From Chlamydiales bacterium (lineage in GTDB: Bacteria > Chlamydiota > Chlamydiia > Chlamydiales > JAAKFR01), in NCBI GenBank assembly GCA_024233495.1, contig JACKPM010000001.1:305052-369051 (forward strand): a stretch of 64,000 nucleotides of DNA, in the 5' to 3' direction. The notes under the pieces are model-generated. The model saw only the letters and a list, made by a program, of their open reading frames with translations. It was not told where the DNA came from and did no database searches. Shown piece by piece: positions 6,795-14,697 of this stretch (position 1 is the first letter of the stretch; each line of letters starts with the position of its first letter). A program made the translations under genes and the position numbers.

Positions 6795-9305
6795 TTGAGG
6801 TTTCAAAAAGATCAGCTCAAAAAGTGGGTAGCTCAAGGAATAGGTTTTTTCCTTCTGATTTTGGCCATCATAGTTGCTGTTGGGTGGTTCACAAAAAATG
6901 AAGTGTTGATTCGAGTTTACCTACAGTATCCAGCAATGGTATTCAATACCGCACTCTCTTTCTTTTGCCTGGGTATGGGGGTTATTTCTCTTGCGAGAGG
7001 TTGGCTTCGTATTACCAGAGCATTTGGGCTCTTTGTAATCGTCCTTAACCTTCTCAATATGATGCAGTATGCATTCAAAGTAGATCTGCATATAGATCAA
7101 TTTTTTCTCAGCTATGACATCTCTTCACCCATGAAGTTTCCAGGCAGGACGTCGCTAAACACTTCTCTTTGTTTTTTCCTAGAGAGCATCGCTCTATTTC
7201 TACTCACATTTAAAGTGCGTCTGGTGAGGCTTTCAATCATACTGCTATTTGCATGTATACCGATGGGAATCTCTTTTGTCACTTTTATCGGCTACACAGT
7301 TGGATATGAAACTGGTATCGGATTAGATCTTTATTCAAGAATGGCTCTGCACACCGCACTCGGAATATTTCTGAGCGGCTGTGTTGTTTTATCCTGGACA
7401 TTGTTTACTTCAATTGGAAGCGCAGTTCAGTTGTATGCGCTGCCAACTGCTCTTTCTCTCTCTATTGCCTTAAGTACACTGGCTCTTTGGAGAGCATCGA
7501 CAAGTAAGACTTTTTATTTCGCAGAATTGCATATGAAAAGGAATATAAATGAGATAAAAAAAATAATTGATGCTAAGCTCTGGGAAGATGTAAAGGCTAT
7601 TGAGCGCATGGCAGCTCGTTGGGATATGCTGAGAGGGTACCCTTCTGATCTATGGGAAGTTGATTCAAATAGGTACATTCAGGACTTGCCAGGGCTAGTT
7701 GGATTGCAAATCATCGATAAGAGTTTTAAAATTCAGAAGCAAACATCTGTTTTTCATAACAAAATTCTAAGAATCGACCAGCAATATCCAGAGCAGTATG
7801 CGGCAGTGCAAGAGGGGAAAAATGCTTGTGTCTACAATAGGAATCAAGAGCTTTTTTGGGTCATGATCCCGATTATGTATAAAGAAGAGTTCCAGGGGGT
7901 TTTAGTTGGTTTTATTGATGTGGATACCATTTTTGAAAACTCAATGGCTCTGTTTCACGAATTTTTGTACAAGGTGATCTTTCTCCAAGATAATCATGTT
8001 GTCTTTATTGGGAACAATTTCCATGAAAAATCTATTGGCGCTCCATATGAAGTCACGATTGCGGAAAATTTTGTCCCTTTTACATTGCAAGCATACCTCA
8101 CTGAAAGCGCGCTTGATCAAGCAACTACAGGAAGCGATTCAGCCCCACTTGTTGTGGGGTTATTTTTAGCGCTTTCATTTGGTGCAGTAGCTTACTTCGG
8201 CATTAAAGCAAGGTTGAAAGAGTCATTATTGGAAATTTCATACAGAGATTTGAAAATTGCAAAGGAAAGGGCTGATAATGCTGCAGTGGCAAAGGGGTCT
8301 TTTTTAGCAACCACGACCCATGAGATCAAAACACCGCTCAATACCATTATTGGGACTATTCAACTTCTAACGGAAACTGAAGTGAATGAGACGCAGCTGA
8401 AATATATCCACAGAATCGACCTCGCAAGTAAAAGTTTGCTTAATTTGATCAGTGATATTCTGGACTATTCCAAAATAGAGGCAAATGCTCTGAAATTCGA
8501 GAATATTCCATTTGATGTTGTGGATACTCTCAAAAATGCTTGTGAAAGTTTCGCAGTTTTGTCAGAGGAAAAGAAGATCCCTCTTTATCTCGAAGTTCCC
8601 GCTCAGCCAATGCCAAAGGTCATTGGAGATGCGCATAGGATTGAGCAGATTCTATTAAACCTTATCAACAATGCCTTTAAATTTACAGAAGCGGGAGAAA
8701 TTCTAGTCAGAATGAAATATCATGAGACAGATTCATCGAGGGCAGTGTTGCATTTTGAGGTAATCGATAGTGGAGTTGGGATAGCGGGCGATGATCAGGC
8801 AAAGCTCTTCCAGAAATTCACTCAGGTAGAAGTATCAGATGCGAGAAAATTTGGTGGTGTTGGATTAGGGCTCTCTATTTGTAAGGGGCTGATTGAAAAA
8901 ATGCAGGGAAGGATTGGCATTGTGAGCTCCCAAGGAGAGGGGACAACACTTTGGTTTGAAGTTTCATTCAACTTCCTAACTACAGATCTTCCTTTGAAAT
9001 ACTCCTTAGAAAACTATCGTGTGCTATTGATTCATCTATCCGCCATAGAAGAGAAAATTCTCTCAAAGTATTTTCGAGAGTGGGGTGCTGAGGTAGAAAC
9101 TAAGAGCGTTGGAAGTGATTTTCCCTTTGATCTCGTTATTGCGGCAAAGGGGGAAATGGAACAAACAGAAAACATAGTGAAGAATAGAGCCCCAATTCTA
9201 TATAGCACAGCACAATCTGCTAGAGAGAGTGGAAGGGATGTTTTGCCCTGGCCTATTACTCCCAAAAACTTATGGGAGGCGGTGCAGTCAAAAAAAGGCA
9301 CATAA
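6795..9305 (+). CDS. membrane sensor histidine kinase with degenerate C-terminal receiver
   Basis: Predicted inner-membrane sensor kinase of a two-component system. The TTG at 6795 has AGGG upstream. Residues 1-235 hold about seven hydrophobic helices, a MASE-like membrane sensor, and residues 240-450 form an extracytoplasmic region closed by another helix (PLVVGLFLALSFGAVAYFGI). The kinase core has HisKA with His509 in TTHEIKTPLN, the N box with Asn625/Asn626, DSGVGIA near 658 and GGVGLGLSICKG near 687. Residues from about 735 resemble a receiver fold, but I see no phospho-accepting Asp. The partner receiver starts directly after the stop. Kinases are scarce in Chlamydiae, so this looks accessory. 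Confidence 0.93.
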   Translation: MRFQKDQLKKWVAQGIGFFLLILAIIVAVGWFTKNEVLIRVYLQYPAMVFNTALSFFCLGMGVISLARGWLRITRAFGLFVIVLNLLNMMQYAFKVDLHIDQFFLSYDISSPMKFPGRTSLNTSLCFFLESIALFLLTFKVRLVRLSIILLFACIPMGISFVTFIGYTVGYETGIGLDLYSRMALHTALGIFLSGCVVLSWTLFTSIGSAVQLYALPTALSLSIALSTLALWRASTSKTFYFAELHMKRNINEIKKIIDAKLWEDVKAIERMAARWDMLRGYPSDLWEVDSNRYIQDLPGLVGLQIIDKSFKIQKQTSVFHNKILRIDQQYPEQYAAVQEGKNACVYNRNQELFWVMIPIMYKEEFQGVLVGFIDVDTIFENSMALFHEFLYKVIFLQDNHVVFIGNNFHEKSIGAPYEVTIAENFVPFTLQAYLTESALDQATTGSDSAPLVVGLFLALSFGAVAYFGIKARLKESLLEISYRDLKIAKERADNAAVAKGSFLATTTHEIKTPLNTIIGTIQLLTETEVNETQLKYIHRIDLASKSLLNLISDILDYSKIEANALKFENIPFDVVDTLKNACESFAVLSEEKKIPLYLEVPAQPMPKVIGDAHRIEQILLNLINNAFKFTEAGEILVRMKYHETDSSRAVLHFEVIDSGVGIAGDDQAKLFQKFTQVEVSDARKFGGVGLGLSICKGLIEKMQGRIGIVSSQGEGTTLWFEVSFNFLTTDLPLKYSLENYRVLLIHLSAIEEKILSKYFREWGAEVETKSVGSDFPFDLVIAAKGEMEQTENIVKNRAPILYSTAQSARESGRDVLPWPITPKNLWEAVQSKKGT

Positions 9306-9701
9306 ATGGAGAGAGATTGGAAAACATGTTTTAGGGGAAAAAAGATCTTAGTAGCAGAAGATGATGAGTTGGCGCGCGAGCTGATGAATGATGTTTTGTC
9401 GCAGATGCACTGTGAGCTCGATTTTGCCATGGATGGAAATGAGGTTGTTGAAAAAGTGACGAAACAGTGGTATGACCTGGTCTTGATGGATATCAGAATG
9501 CCAAATAAAGATGGGGTACAGGCAACAAGGGAAATTCGAGCGTTGAATAGTGACCATAAGAGAGTGCCCATAGTAGCTCTTACAGCAGCTTCACTAGAAG
9601 GTGAAGAGTCTCTACTGCAGGCGGGTATGAATGGGGTAATTTTTAAACCTATTATCCTTTCGCACTTACGAGAAACAATGGCTGAAATTCTTCTGAGGTA
9701 A
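9306..9701 (+). CDS. single-domain response regulator (CheY-like)
   Basis: A 131-residue receiver with no output domain. The acidic pair is at residues 19-20 (VAEDDELA), the phospho-acceptor is Asp62 in LVLMDIRMP, and the TA and FKP motifs follow (VALTAAS, IFKPI). The ATG abuts the TAA of the kinase, so the two are translationally coupled and probably form a pair. It could supply the functional receiver that the kinase C-terminus has lost. With no DNA-binding domain, output must go through protein contact or phosphotransfer. Confidence 0.92.
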   Translation: MERDWKTCFRGKKILVAEDDELARELMNDVLSQMHCELDFAMDGNEVVEKVTKQWYDLVLMDIRMPNKDGVQATREIRALNSDHKRVPIVALTAASLEGEESLLQAGMNGVIFKPIILSHLRETMAEILLR

Positions 9702-9703
9702 CT

Positions 9704-11053
9704 TTGAAAGCGCGCTTTTATATTGTCATTGCACTGTTTTTTTTCGGCGTGACGCTTGTAAGTTGGCTCATGCTAGATCAACTTGTACAAGCTACAAAAA
9801 AGACAAGGCAGCAAATTTTCAATAACCAAGTAGAAGCAAGCCTTTCCTCTTTGACCGGGAGATTCTCTACGATTAAAACGACGATGAATGGCTTCGAAGG
9901 TTTTTTTGCAGGTTCTGAGTCAGTTACTTATGAGGAATGGAGGGAATACTCGACACATCTACAGATTTCAAAAGCGTTGCCGGAAATCGTATGGATTGGA
10001 TTTGTAAGAGAAGTATTGGCTTCAGATAAGCCCGGTTTTAGTTCTTCCCTCCAAAATTCGAAGATCTGGCCCGAAGCGGATAGAGCGCGTTACTTTCCTA
10101 TCGAATTTGTAACTCCAGAGGCTTATGAATATCTAATGGGGTACGATTTATGCACAGATGAAGCTGTGTGCGAAGGATTGAATGAAAGGGCCTTTAAGGC
10201 TATTTCGGCTGTTCCTACCCTCCCACACAGTTCTAAAAAAGTAAATCAAGTTGAAAAACTGTTGTTCTTGCCTATACATAAATCATCAAAGTTTTTTGGG
10301 TGGGTTGTGGCAGCTGTAAATTTCGCAGAAATCATAGAGCAAATTGATAAAGATCTACTCTCTTCAAACCTCTCCTTAGAAGTTTATTCAGGAGAAGCTT
10401 TAGGTAAACGTAACTTGATCTTTCAGAAAGATATAGATCGCCAAGCAAAACCTATTTTTACTTCTACGAAAGTACTTGATTTATCTGGAATGAAATTGGT
10501 CTTTGTCTTTGAAGAAAAAGCCTCTACAACCTATGACCTTTCTGCATTTGCCTTTTACCTCTTTCTTTTCTTAATCCTAATTTCGATTTTGTTTGGTCTT
10601 TTTCTATATTTTCGGTTTTTGAAGAAATCGGGATCGCTGGCTGAAACGGATCAAATAGAGCAAAATATTCTATCGAGCATTTCATACACAGTTATCGCAA
10701 CTGATCTGAATGGAACGATTACCTTCTTTAATCCTGCTGCTGAAAAATTACTTGGATATAGCGCTTCTGAAGTGATAGGAAAGGTATCTCCTGTATCTTT
10801 TCATGATCCAGATGAAATCGCGCAAAGAGCTATAGAGCTCTCTTCAATTCTAAAAAGCGACTTGAAAAGCGATTTAGACGTCTTTGTTGCTCTCGCGGAA
10901 AATGAAATAGTTGAAGATCGAATTTGGACTTATATCAAAAAAGACAAAGGTAGGGTTTCTGTGCGACTCTCTGTATCCCTTCTAAGAAATTCGAAAGGCG
11001 ATGTCATTGGATATGTCGGATTTTCAGTCGAGACTTCTAAGCTTTACCTCTAG
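9704..11053 (+). CDS. CHASE-type membrane sensor with C-terminal PAS domain, no output domain
   Basis: A TTG start 2 bases after the response regulator stop gives an N-terminal helix (FYIVIALFFFGVTLVSWLML). An extracytoplasmic CHASE-like domain follows (about 40-280; ...ALPEIVWIGFVREV, RARYFPIEFVTPE), then a second helix (about 285-305) and a PAS domain (about 325-449; TVIATDLNGTITFFNPAAEKLLGY). It ends inside or just after PAS, with no kinase, GGDEF or other output. It may have lost its output domain, or may signal through the neighbouring kinase and receiver as one operon. Domain calls are from motif reading only. Confidence 0.8.
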   Translation: MKARFYIVIALFFFGVTLVSWLMLDQLVQATKKTRQQIFNNQVEASLSSLTGRFSTIKTTMNGFEGFFAGSESVTYEEWREYSTHLQISKALPEIVWIGFVREVLASDKPGFSSSLQNSKIWPEADRARYFPIEFVTPEAYEYLMGYDLCTDEAVCEGLNERAFKAISAVPTLPHSSKKVNQVEKLLFLPIHKSSKFFGWVVAAVNFAEIIEQIDKDLLSSNLSLEVYSGEALGKRNLIFQKDIDRQAKPIFTSTKVLDLSGMKLVFVFEEKASTTYDLSAFAFYLFLFLILISILFGLFLYFRFLKKSGSLAETDQIEQNILSSISYTVIATDLNGTITFFNPAAEKLLGYSASEVIGKVSPVSFHDPDEIAQRAIELSSILKSDLKSDLDVFVALAENEIVEDRIWTYIKKDKGRVSVRLSVSLLRNSKGDVIGYVGFSVETSKLYL

Positions 11054-11088
11054 TTTGCTGGATCAAAGGTTGTTTGTGCTTCTACCTT

Positions 11089-11247
11089 TTAGCTAAGACC
11101 TTCTGCTTCCTGTTCCTTAAGATACTGTGGATCAAGGGATGATCTGTAGAGAGCATCATCTGCTCTATCAATTATCTCCTTTGTGCTTAAGGTATTAACA
11201 ATAAAAATAGGAGTTTCGCCACTTAGTTCTTGTGGAACAGCCTCCAT
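11089..11247 (-). CDS. small hypothetical ORF (52 aa)
   Basis: A minus-strand frame encoding MEAVPQELSGETPIFIVNTL... with IIDRADDALYRSS in the middle. That stretch faintly recalls the last helix of a GGDEF domain, but no other GGDEF element is present. No clear ribosome site. It fills the gap between the PAS sensor and the insertion sequence and overlaps neither. It may be a remnant; function unknown. Confidence 0.3.
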   Translation of the reverse strand: MEAVPQELSGETPIFIVNTLSTKEIIDRADDALYRSSLDPQYLKEQEAEGLS

Positions 11248-11288
11248 ATTTAAATGAAATCTGTAAGCGTGGAGAGGCCAGCTACTAG

Positions 11289-12199
11289 AGGGTGTCCAAA
11301 AATTTAACTATCTGTTATCAAATAGCTTTTCATTTTTTTTAGGAGTGTACAATGAAAAGGAGAAGCTATCCAGATGATCTAACAGACCAGGAGTGGGAAC
11401 AGATCCAAGATTTAGCAACAAAACAACTTAACCCAAGAGGGAGAAAAGGGAAATACTCTAAGCGCGAGATGCTTAATGCGATTTTCTATCTGCTACGATC
11501 GGGGTGTAGTTGGAGGTTATTACCTCATGATTTTCCTCCTTGGAAATCAGTGTATGCTCAATTCAGCAAATGGAAACGAACGGGTACTTTTATGAAGATA
11601 TATGAGCGTTTACGAAAGAAGTTGAGAAAGAGATTAGGGCGTAGCATTTATGCATCAGCAGGCATCATAGACAGTCAAAGCGTTAAGACAACAGAAAAAG
11701 GGGCTCTAGAGGTTATGATGGAGGAAAAAAGATCAATGGTCGAAAAAGGCATATTCTCGTAGATACAGAAGGCTTTATTATCAAAGCTTATATCAGTCCA
11801 GCAAATATGAATGACCGAGAAGGCGCTGCTCATTTGATTAAAGGTAAATCCAGTAAGACAGTGAAGAAGATTTGGGCAGACATGGGATACCGCGGGAAAA
11901 GGCTAAGAGATCTGATGAAAGTGAAGGATAAGGATTTAGAAATTGTACAAAGGCCTAGAAGATGGTTTTGGGTGACTCAAGAGCAGGCCGAACGAGGAGA
12001 CATTCCGTTTGTACCCTCTTTTACAGTATTGCCCAGAAGATGGGTTGTTGAGAGAACTTTTGCTTGGATTGGCCGGTACAGAAGAATGAGTAAAGACTAT
12101 GAGTACAAAATCCAAACAAGCAAAGTGATGCTTTTCCTATGCCTCGTGAGAACTTTTTTAAAACGTTTATGTAAAACATGTTAAATTTTTGGACACCCT
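11289..12199 (+). mobile_element. IS5-family insertion sequence (IS427-like)
   Basis: A 911-bp element bounded by inverted repeats AGGGTGTCCAAAAATTTAAC (11289-11308) and its complement ending at 12199. It is flanked by direct CTAG copies at 11285-11288 and 12200-12203, which fits a 4-bp target duplication. It carries one transposase in two overlapping frames. Removing the element and one CTAG restores an open frame into the downstream DUF1653-type gene, which supports the boundaries. Confidence 0.92.
11352..12184 (+). CDS. IS5-family transposase, orfA/orfB joined by -1 frameshift
   Basis: orfA (11352-11762) encodes the N-terminal DUF4096-like part (LTDQEWEQIQDLATKQ, YLLRSGCSWRLLPHDFPPW) and the first catalytic Asp in IIDSQSVKT. 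The frame with the expected GSRGYDGGKKINGRKRHILV continues from about 11702 and ends at 12184, giving the second Asp (ADMGYRGKRLRDL) and the Glu (VERTFAWIGRYRRM). The frames meet at an A5G4 run (11695-11703), where a -1 slip joins them. Such slips are often programmed in this group, but a lost base cannot be excluded. The stop lies inside the right inverted repeat. Confidence 0.88.
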
Positions 12200-12207
12200 C
12201 TAGAGCT

Positions 12208-12396
12208 GTGTATGAGCACTATTCTGGAAAGAGGTATCGGGTGTTATCTGTGGGGCGGCATAGCGAGAGTTTGGATGAGCTTGTGATCTACCAAGCGCAG
12301 TATGGAGAGGGCGATGTGTGGGCGCAGCCGCTACGGATGTTCATCGAGGAGGTGGAGGGTAGGCCGCGCTTTAGGCATCTGGAAGAGCAGCCTTAA
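12208..12396 (+). CDS. DUF1653-type protein, 5' end split by the insertion sequence
   Basis: Encodes HYSGKRYRVLSVGRHSESLDELVIYQ...GDVWAQPLRMFIEEVEG and RPRFRHL, the hallmark of the short DUF1653 family of unknown function. Nearly the whole domain survives to the right of the IS. The original start was probably the ATG at 11254: joining 11254-11288 to 12204 onward gives a continuous frame beginning MKSVSVERPATRAVYEHY. The GTG at 12208 may allow residual translation. The 3' end overlaps proC tail to tail by 26 bases. Confidence 0.68.
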   Translation: MYEHYSGKRYRVLSVGRHSESLDELVIYQAQYGEGDVWAQPLRMFIEEVEGRPRFRHLEEQP

Positions 12397-13018
12397 AAAC
12401 GCGGTGGAGCGCGCTTCGTACGTCATCAAAGTGGGCAAGCCCTTTTTCTGTTGTGCCGCCAGGAGGAGCAATACGGGAGATGAGCTCTTGAGGGGTTTGG
12501 CCCGATTGTTCGAGCAGCATGAGTGTGCTGACAATAAGCTGGAGCGTGAGTTCGGGAAGCTGTAATTCATCAACAATCTCTTGCAGTGTGTCAATCAGGG
12601 AAAGGATAAAGGCGGGGCCTGAGCCTGTAAAGGCAGCAACAGCAGGAAAGTACTTTTCATCAATGGTGTCAACAAAGCCGAAGGGTTCGAACAGAGGGAT
12701 GAGCTCAGGGGTGGTAATATAGGTAATGCCGCAGCCGTAGGCGACACCAACATTGGGCATGAGGCGCACACAAGTGGATTGAGGATATTTCTCTCGTAGC
12801 TTCGCTAGAGGGGTGTTGGTAAGCACGCTTGCAACTAAGCGCCCTGTGAAGGGAGGGGCGGTATCAAAGTCTTTCGGCTTCATCGCAAGGATAAGAAGCT
12901 CGGCATCAATTTTATCATGCTCTTTCCGCCCAATGAGTTGCACAGTGTGCCCCGCTTTGGTGAGAGGAGGTTCCATGCTCTGGCCCATGCGGCCTTTTCC
13001 AACGATTGCTATTTTCAT
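12371..13018 (-). CDS. proC: pyrroline-5-carboxylate reductase
   Basis: Catalyses the last step of proline synthesis, NAD(P)H-dependent reduction of pyrroline-5-carboxylate. The ATG at 13018 starts the Rossmann motif directly (MKIAIVGKGRMGQS). Other family marks are LLILAMKP near residue 45, RLMPNVGV near 90, FTGSGPAFI near 130 and the C-terminal APPGGTTEKGL motif. At 215 residues it is shorter than the usual 260-270, with the reduction in the N-terminal domain. The 3' end overlaps the DUF1653 gene. No further proline genes are in the window. Confidence 0.92.
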   Translation of the reverse strand: MKIAIVGKGRMGQSMEPPLTKAGHTVQLIGRKEHDKIDAELLILAMKPKDFDTAPPFTGRLVASVLTNTPLAKLREKYPQSTCVRLMPNVGVAYGCGITYITTPELIPLFEPFGFVDTIDEKYFPAVAAFTGSGPAFILSLIDTLQEIVDELQLPELTLQLIVSTLMLLEQSGQTPQELISRIAPPGGTTEKGLAHFDDVRSALHRVFKAALPDA

Positions 13019-13070
13019 TAGCCTATCCAAAATGATGCGAAGCGCAAGTGTAACAAATTCTCTGATAGGT

Positions 13071-14015
13071 TCATAGCTGGATCACGTTTTTCATCTCGAA
13101 GACACGCCCGGTGAGGTAGCTGCGTAAATTGCGTCTAAAGTGGGCAAAGTTTTCTTCATCCGTTTCACTCTCAGGATAACCGGCAACATTTGGGGTGAGA
13201 ATGGTCTTGGGGAGGTTCCAAAGCGGGGAGTTGCGCAAGGGGGGCTTTTTGAAAGAGTCAAAAAGGATGCCCCGTAGTCGTCCACTTTTAGCGATTGGGA
13301 TAAGGGCCTCTGTGTCGATAGTTTGGGTGCTGCCTATAATGATAAGGATAGAATCTGGTTTAAGCAAGGCAAGCTCCTCTTTTCCCAGCAAGACACGCTT
13401 AATCCCTTGGCTGGGAAAGGCGAGAACAGTGACATCCGCAGAGGGGAGTAGAGAGTGCAAATTATTTGTTGCAAAAGTTTTGTGGCAGTGGGGGTGGAAT
13501 GTTTTTTTAAGGCCCACTCCCCATGTTTTCATGCCAAAGATTTGGGCAAGGCGGGTAACTTCAGTGCCAACACGTCCAAGCCCAATTTGAAGCAGTGTGC
13601 GCCCTTTAACTGACCACATAGTCTCTTTGAGCGGCCAATTCCAAAACTCTTGAGGCTCGTGAGGAACAGAGGGCCAAAGAAAAAATTGTTTGCTAAATGA
13701 AAGGACAGAGCCCATTACAAATTCAGCAATATTAGAAACATTTTGTTTGAGGCCAGTCGAGATCATGATGCTGCCTCGCTCACGAATCTTATCGTAGCAG
13801 AGGTTGCCAAGATCGTTGCTGGGGGCATGTACCCAGCGGAGGTGGGGAGCGAGCTCAAGCTGAGGCTCTGTGAGCTCAGAGCCATAGATAACCTCAACTC
13901 CATACCAATCAGATTCTTGAGAACACTCTCGGATGATGTCATAGTGGGAGAACTCCGACTCAATAAGGTGGACGTATTCATCGGGTACGGGTGTATGAAA
14001 TAGGATCTTTGGCAT
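13071..14015 (-). CDS. D-2-hydroxyacid dehydrogenase homologue lacking catalytic residues
   Basis: A 314-residue protein with the fold of the phosphoglycerate/lactate dehydrogenase family: an NAD-binding GLGRVGTEV motif near residue 143, and the C-terminal SGRLRGILFDSF and PLWNLPKTILTP landmarks. All three expected catalytic positions are changed: Arg in the VARG motif is Ser (IIGSTQTID), Glu in the FxxEP motif is Pro (SFKKPPL), and His in the TPH motif is Asn (LTPNVAG). The frame is intact and carefully maintained, so this reads as a pseudoenzyme or an enzyme with altered chemistry rather than a decayed gene. Its start is close to the rplU promoter. Confidence 0.85.
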   Translation of the reverse strand: MPKILFHTPVPDEYVHLIESEFSHYDIIRECSQESDWYGVEVIYGSELTEPQLELAPHLRWVHAPSNDLGNLCYDKIRERGSIMISTGLKQNVSNIAEFVMGSVLSFSKQFFLWPSVPHEPQEFWNWPLKETMWSVKGRTLLQIGLGRVGTEVTRLAQIFGMKTWGVGLKKTFHPHCHKTFATNNLHSLLPSADVTVLAFPSQGIKRVLLGKEELALLKPDSILIIIGSTQTIDTEALIPIAKSGRLRGILFDSFKKPPLRNSPLWNLPKTILTPNVAGYPESETDEENFAHFRRNLRSYLTGRVFEMKNVIQL

Positions 14016-14044
14016 TGACTTTCAACCTAGCTTCAGGTTATATT
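14015..14044 (+). promoter_or_regulatory. putative promoter of rplU-rpmA-obgE
   Basis: TTGACT (14015-14020), an 18-bp spacer and TATATT (14039-14044), placing the start of transcription about 30 bases before the rplU ATG. A strong-looking vegetative promoter. Confidence 0.6.
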
Positions 14045-14082
14045 AGTCTTCCATTTATCAAAAAATAAATTTTGGACGCATC

Positions 14083-14424
14083 ATGACAAAGTACGCAGTA
14101 ATCCAAACCGGTAGCAAACAATACCGTGTGGAAGAGGGAGATGTAATCGACGTTGAGCTTCTCGAGGGAGACGATAAGAAGGTAGAATTTGATGTTCTCT
14201 TCTTCACCGACGGGAAAAAAGCGAAGGTGGGAGAGCCTTTGGTAAAAGGTGCAAAAGCGCAAGGCGAAGTTCTTGACGCTGTGCGCGGACCTAAGGTGAT
14301 TTCTTACAAATATAAGAAAAGAAAGAGTTCTCATCGCAAGGTGGGGCATAGACAAGACTACGCGCGTGTGAAAATCACGAAGCTAAGTGGAAGTAGCACC
14401 GGAGGAGCGAAGAGTGGCACATAA
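14083..14424 (+). CDS. rplU: 50S ribosomal protein L21
   Basis: A 113-residue protein starting [20 protein letters not shown] with the family's C-terminal [19 protein letters not shown] motif, which binds 23S rRNA. Normal length plus a short Gly/Ser-rich tail. The tail-coding sequence doubles as the ribosome site and start of rpmA. First gene of the rplU-rpmA-obgE operon. Confidence 0.97.
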   Translation: MTKYAVIQTGSKQYRVEEGDVIDVELLEGDDKKVEFDVLFFTDGKKAKVGEPLVKGAKAQGEVLDAVRGPKVISYKYKKRKSSHRKVGHRQDYARVKITKLSGSSTGGAKSGT

Positions 14425-14662
14425 GAAAGGGCAAGGATCAACACGCAACGGAAGAGACTCAAAGTCAAAAAGACTTGGGGTAAAAGTTGGGGCTGGAGAG
14501 TTTGTGAAAGCGGGGAGCATCTTGGTACGCCAAAGAGGGACCAAGTGGCACCCAGCAAAGAATGTAAGACGTGGCACAGATGACACGCTCTTTTCACTCA
14601 CTGATGGCGTTGTGCAGTTTAGAAAAGGAAAGCACACGTACGTCACCGTCCAGCCTGCATAG
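14414..14662 (+). CDS. rpmA: 50S ribosomal protein L27
   Basis: An 82-residue L27 ([15 protein letters not shown]... [24 protein letters not shown]), located near the peptidyl transferase centre. The correct start is the GTG at 14414, with GGAGGA at 14401-14406 and an 11-base overlap with rplU. An ATG upstream in the same frame would add an unrelated leader. No N-terminal cleavage extension of the Firmicutes type is present. Confidence 0.97.
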   Translation: MAHKKGQGSTRNGRDSKSKRLGVKVGAGEFVKAGSILVRQRGTKWHPAKNVRRGTDDTLFSLTDGVVQFRKGKHTYVTVQPA

Positions 14663-14667
14663 TTTGA

Positions 14668-14686
14668 GTGGGGGATTTTCCCCCAC
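14668..14686 (+). terminator. hairpin between rpmA and obgE
   Basis: A perfect 8-bp GC-rich stem (GTGGGGGA/TCCCCCAC) with a TTT loop. No T run follows, so it is not a canonical intrinsic terminator. It may attenuate or stabilise the mRNA between the ribosomal genes and obgE. Confidence 0.4.
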
Positions 14687-14697
14687 AAGTAGGCAAC

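Noticed and set aside
9032..9571. 179-residue minus-strand ORF
   Set aside because: Antisense to the kinase and response regulator, both of which have clear catalytic motifs in the plus strand.
11089..11247. GGDEF domain remnant
   Set aside because: Only RADDALYRSS resembles the family; the GGDEF motif and preceding strands are missing, so I list it just as a small hypothetical ORF.
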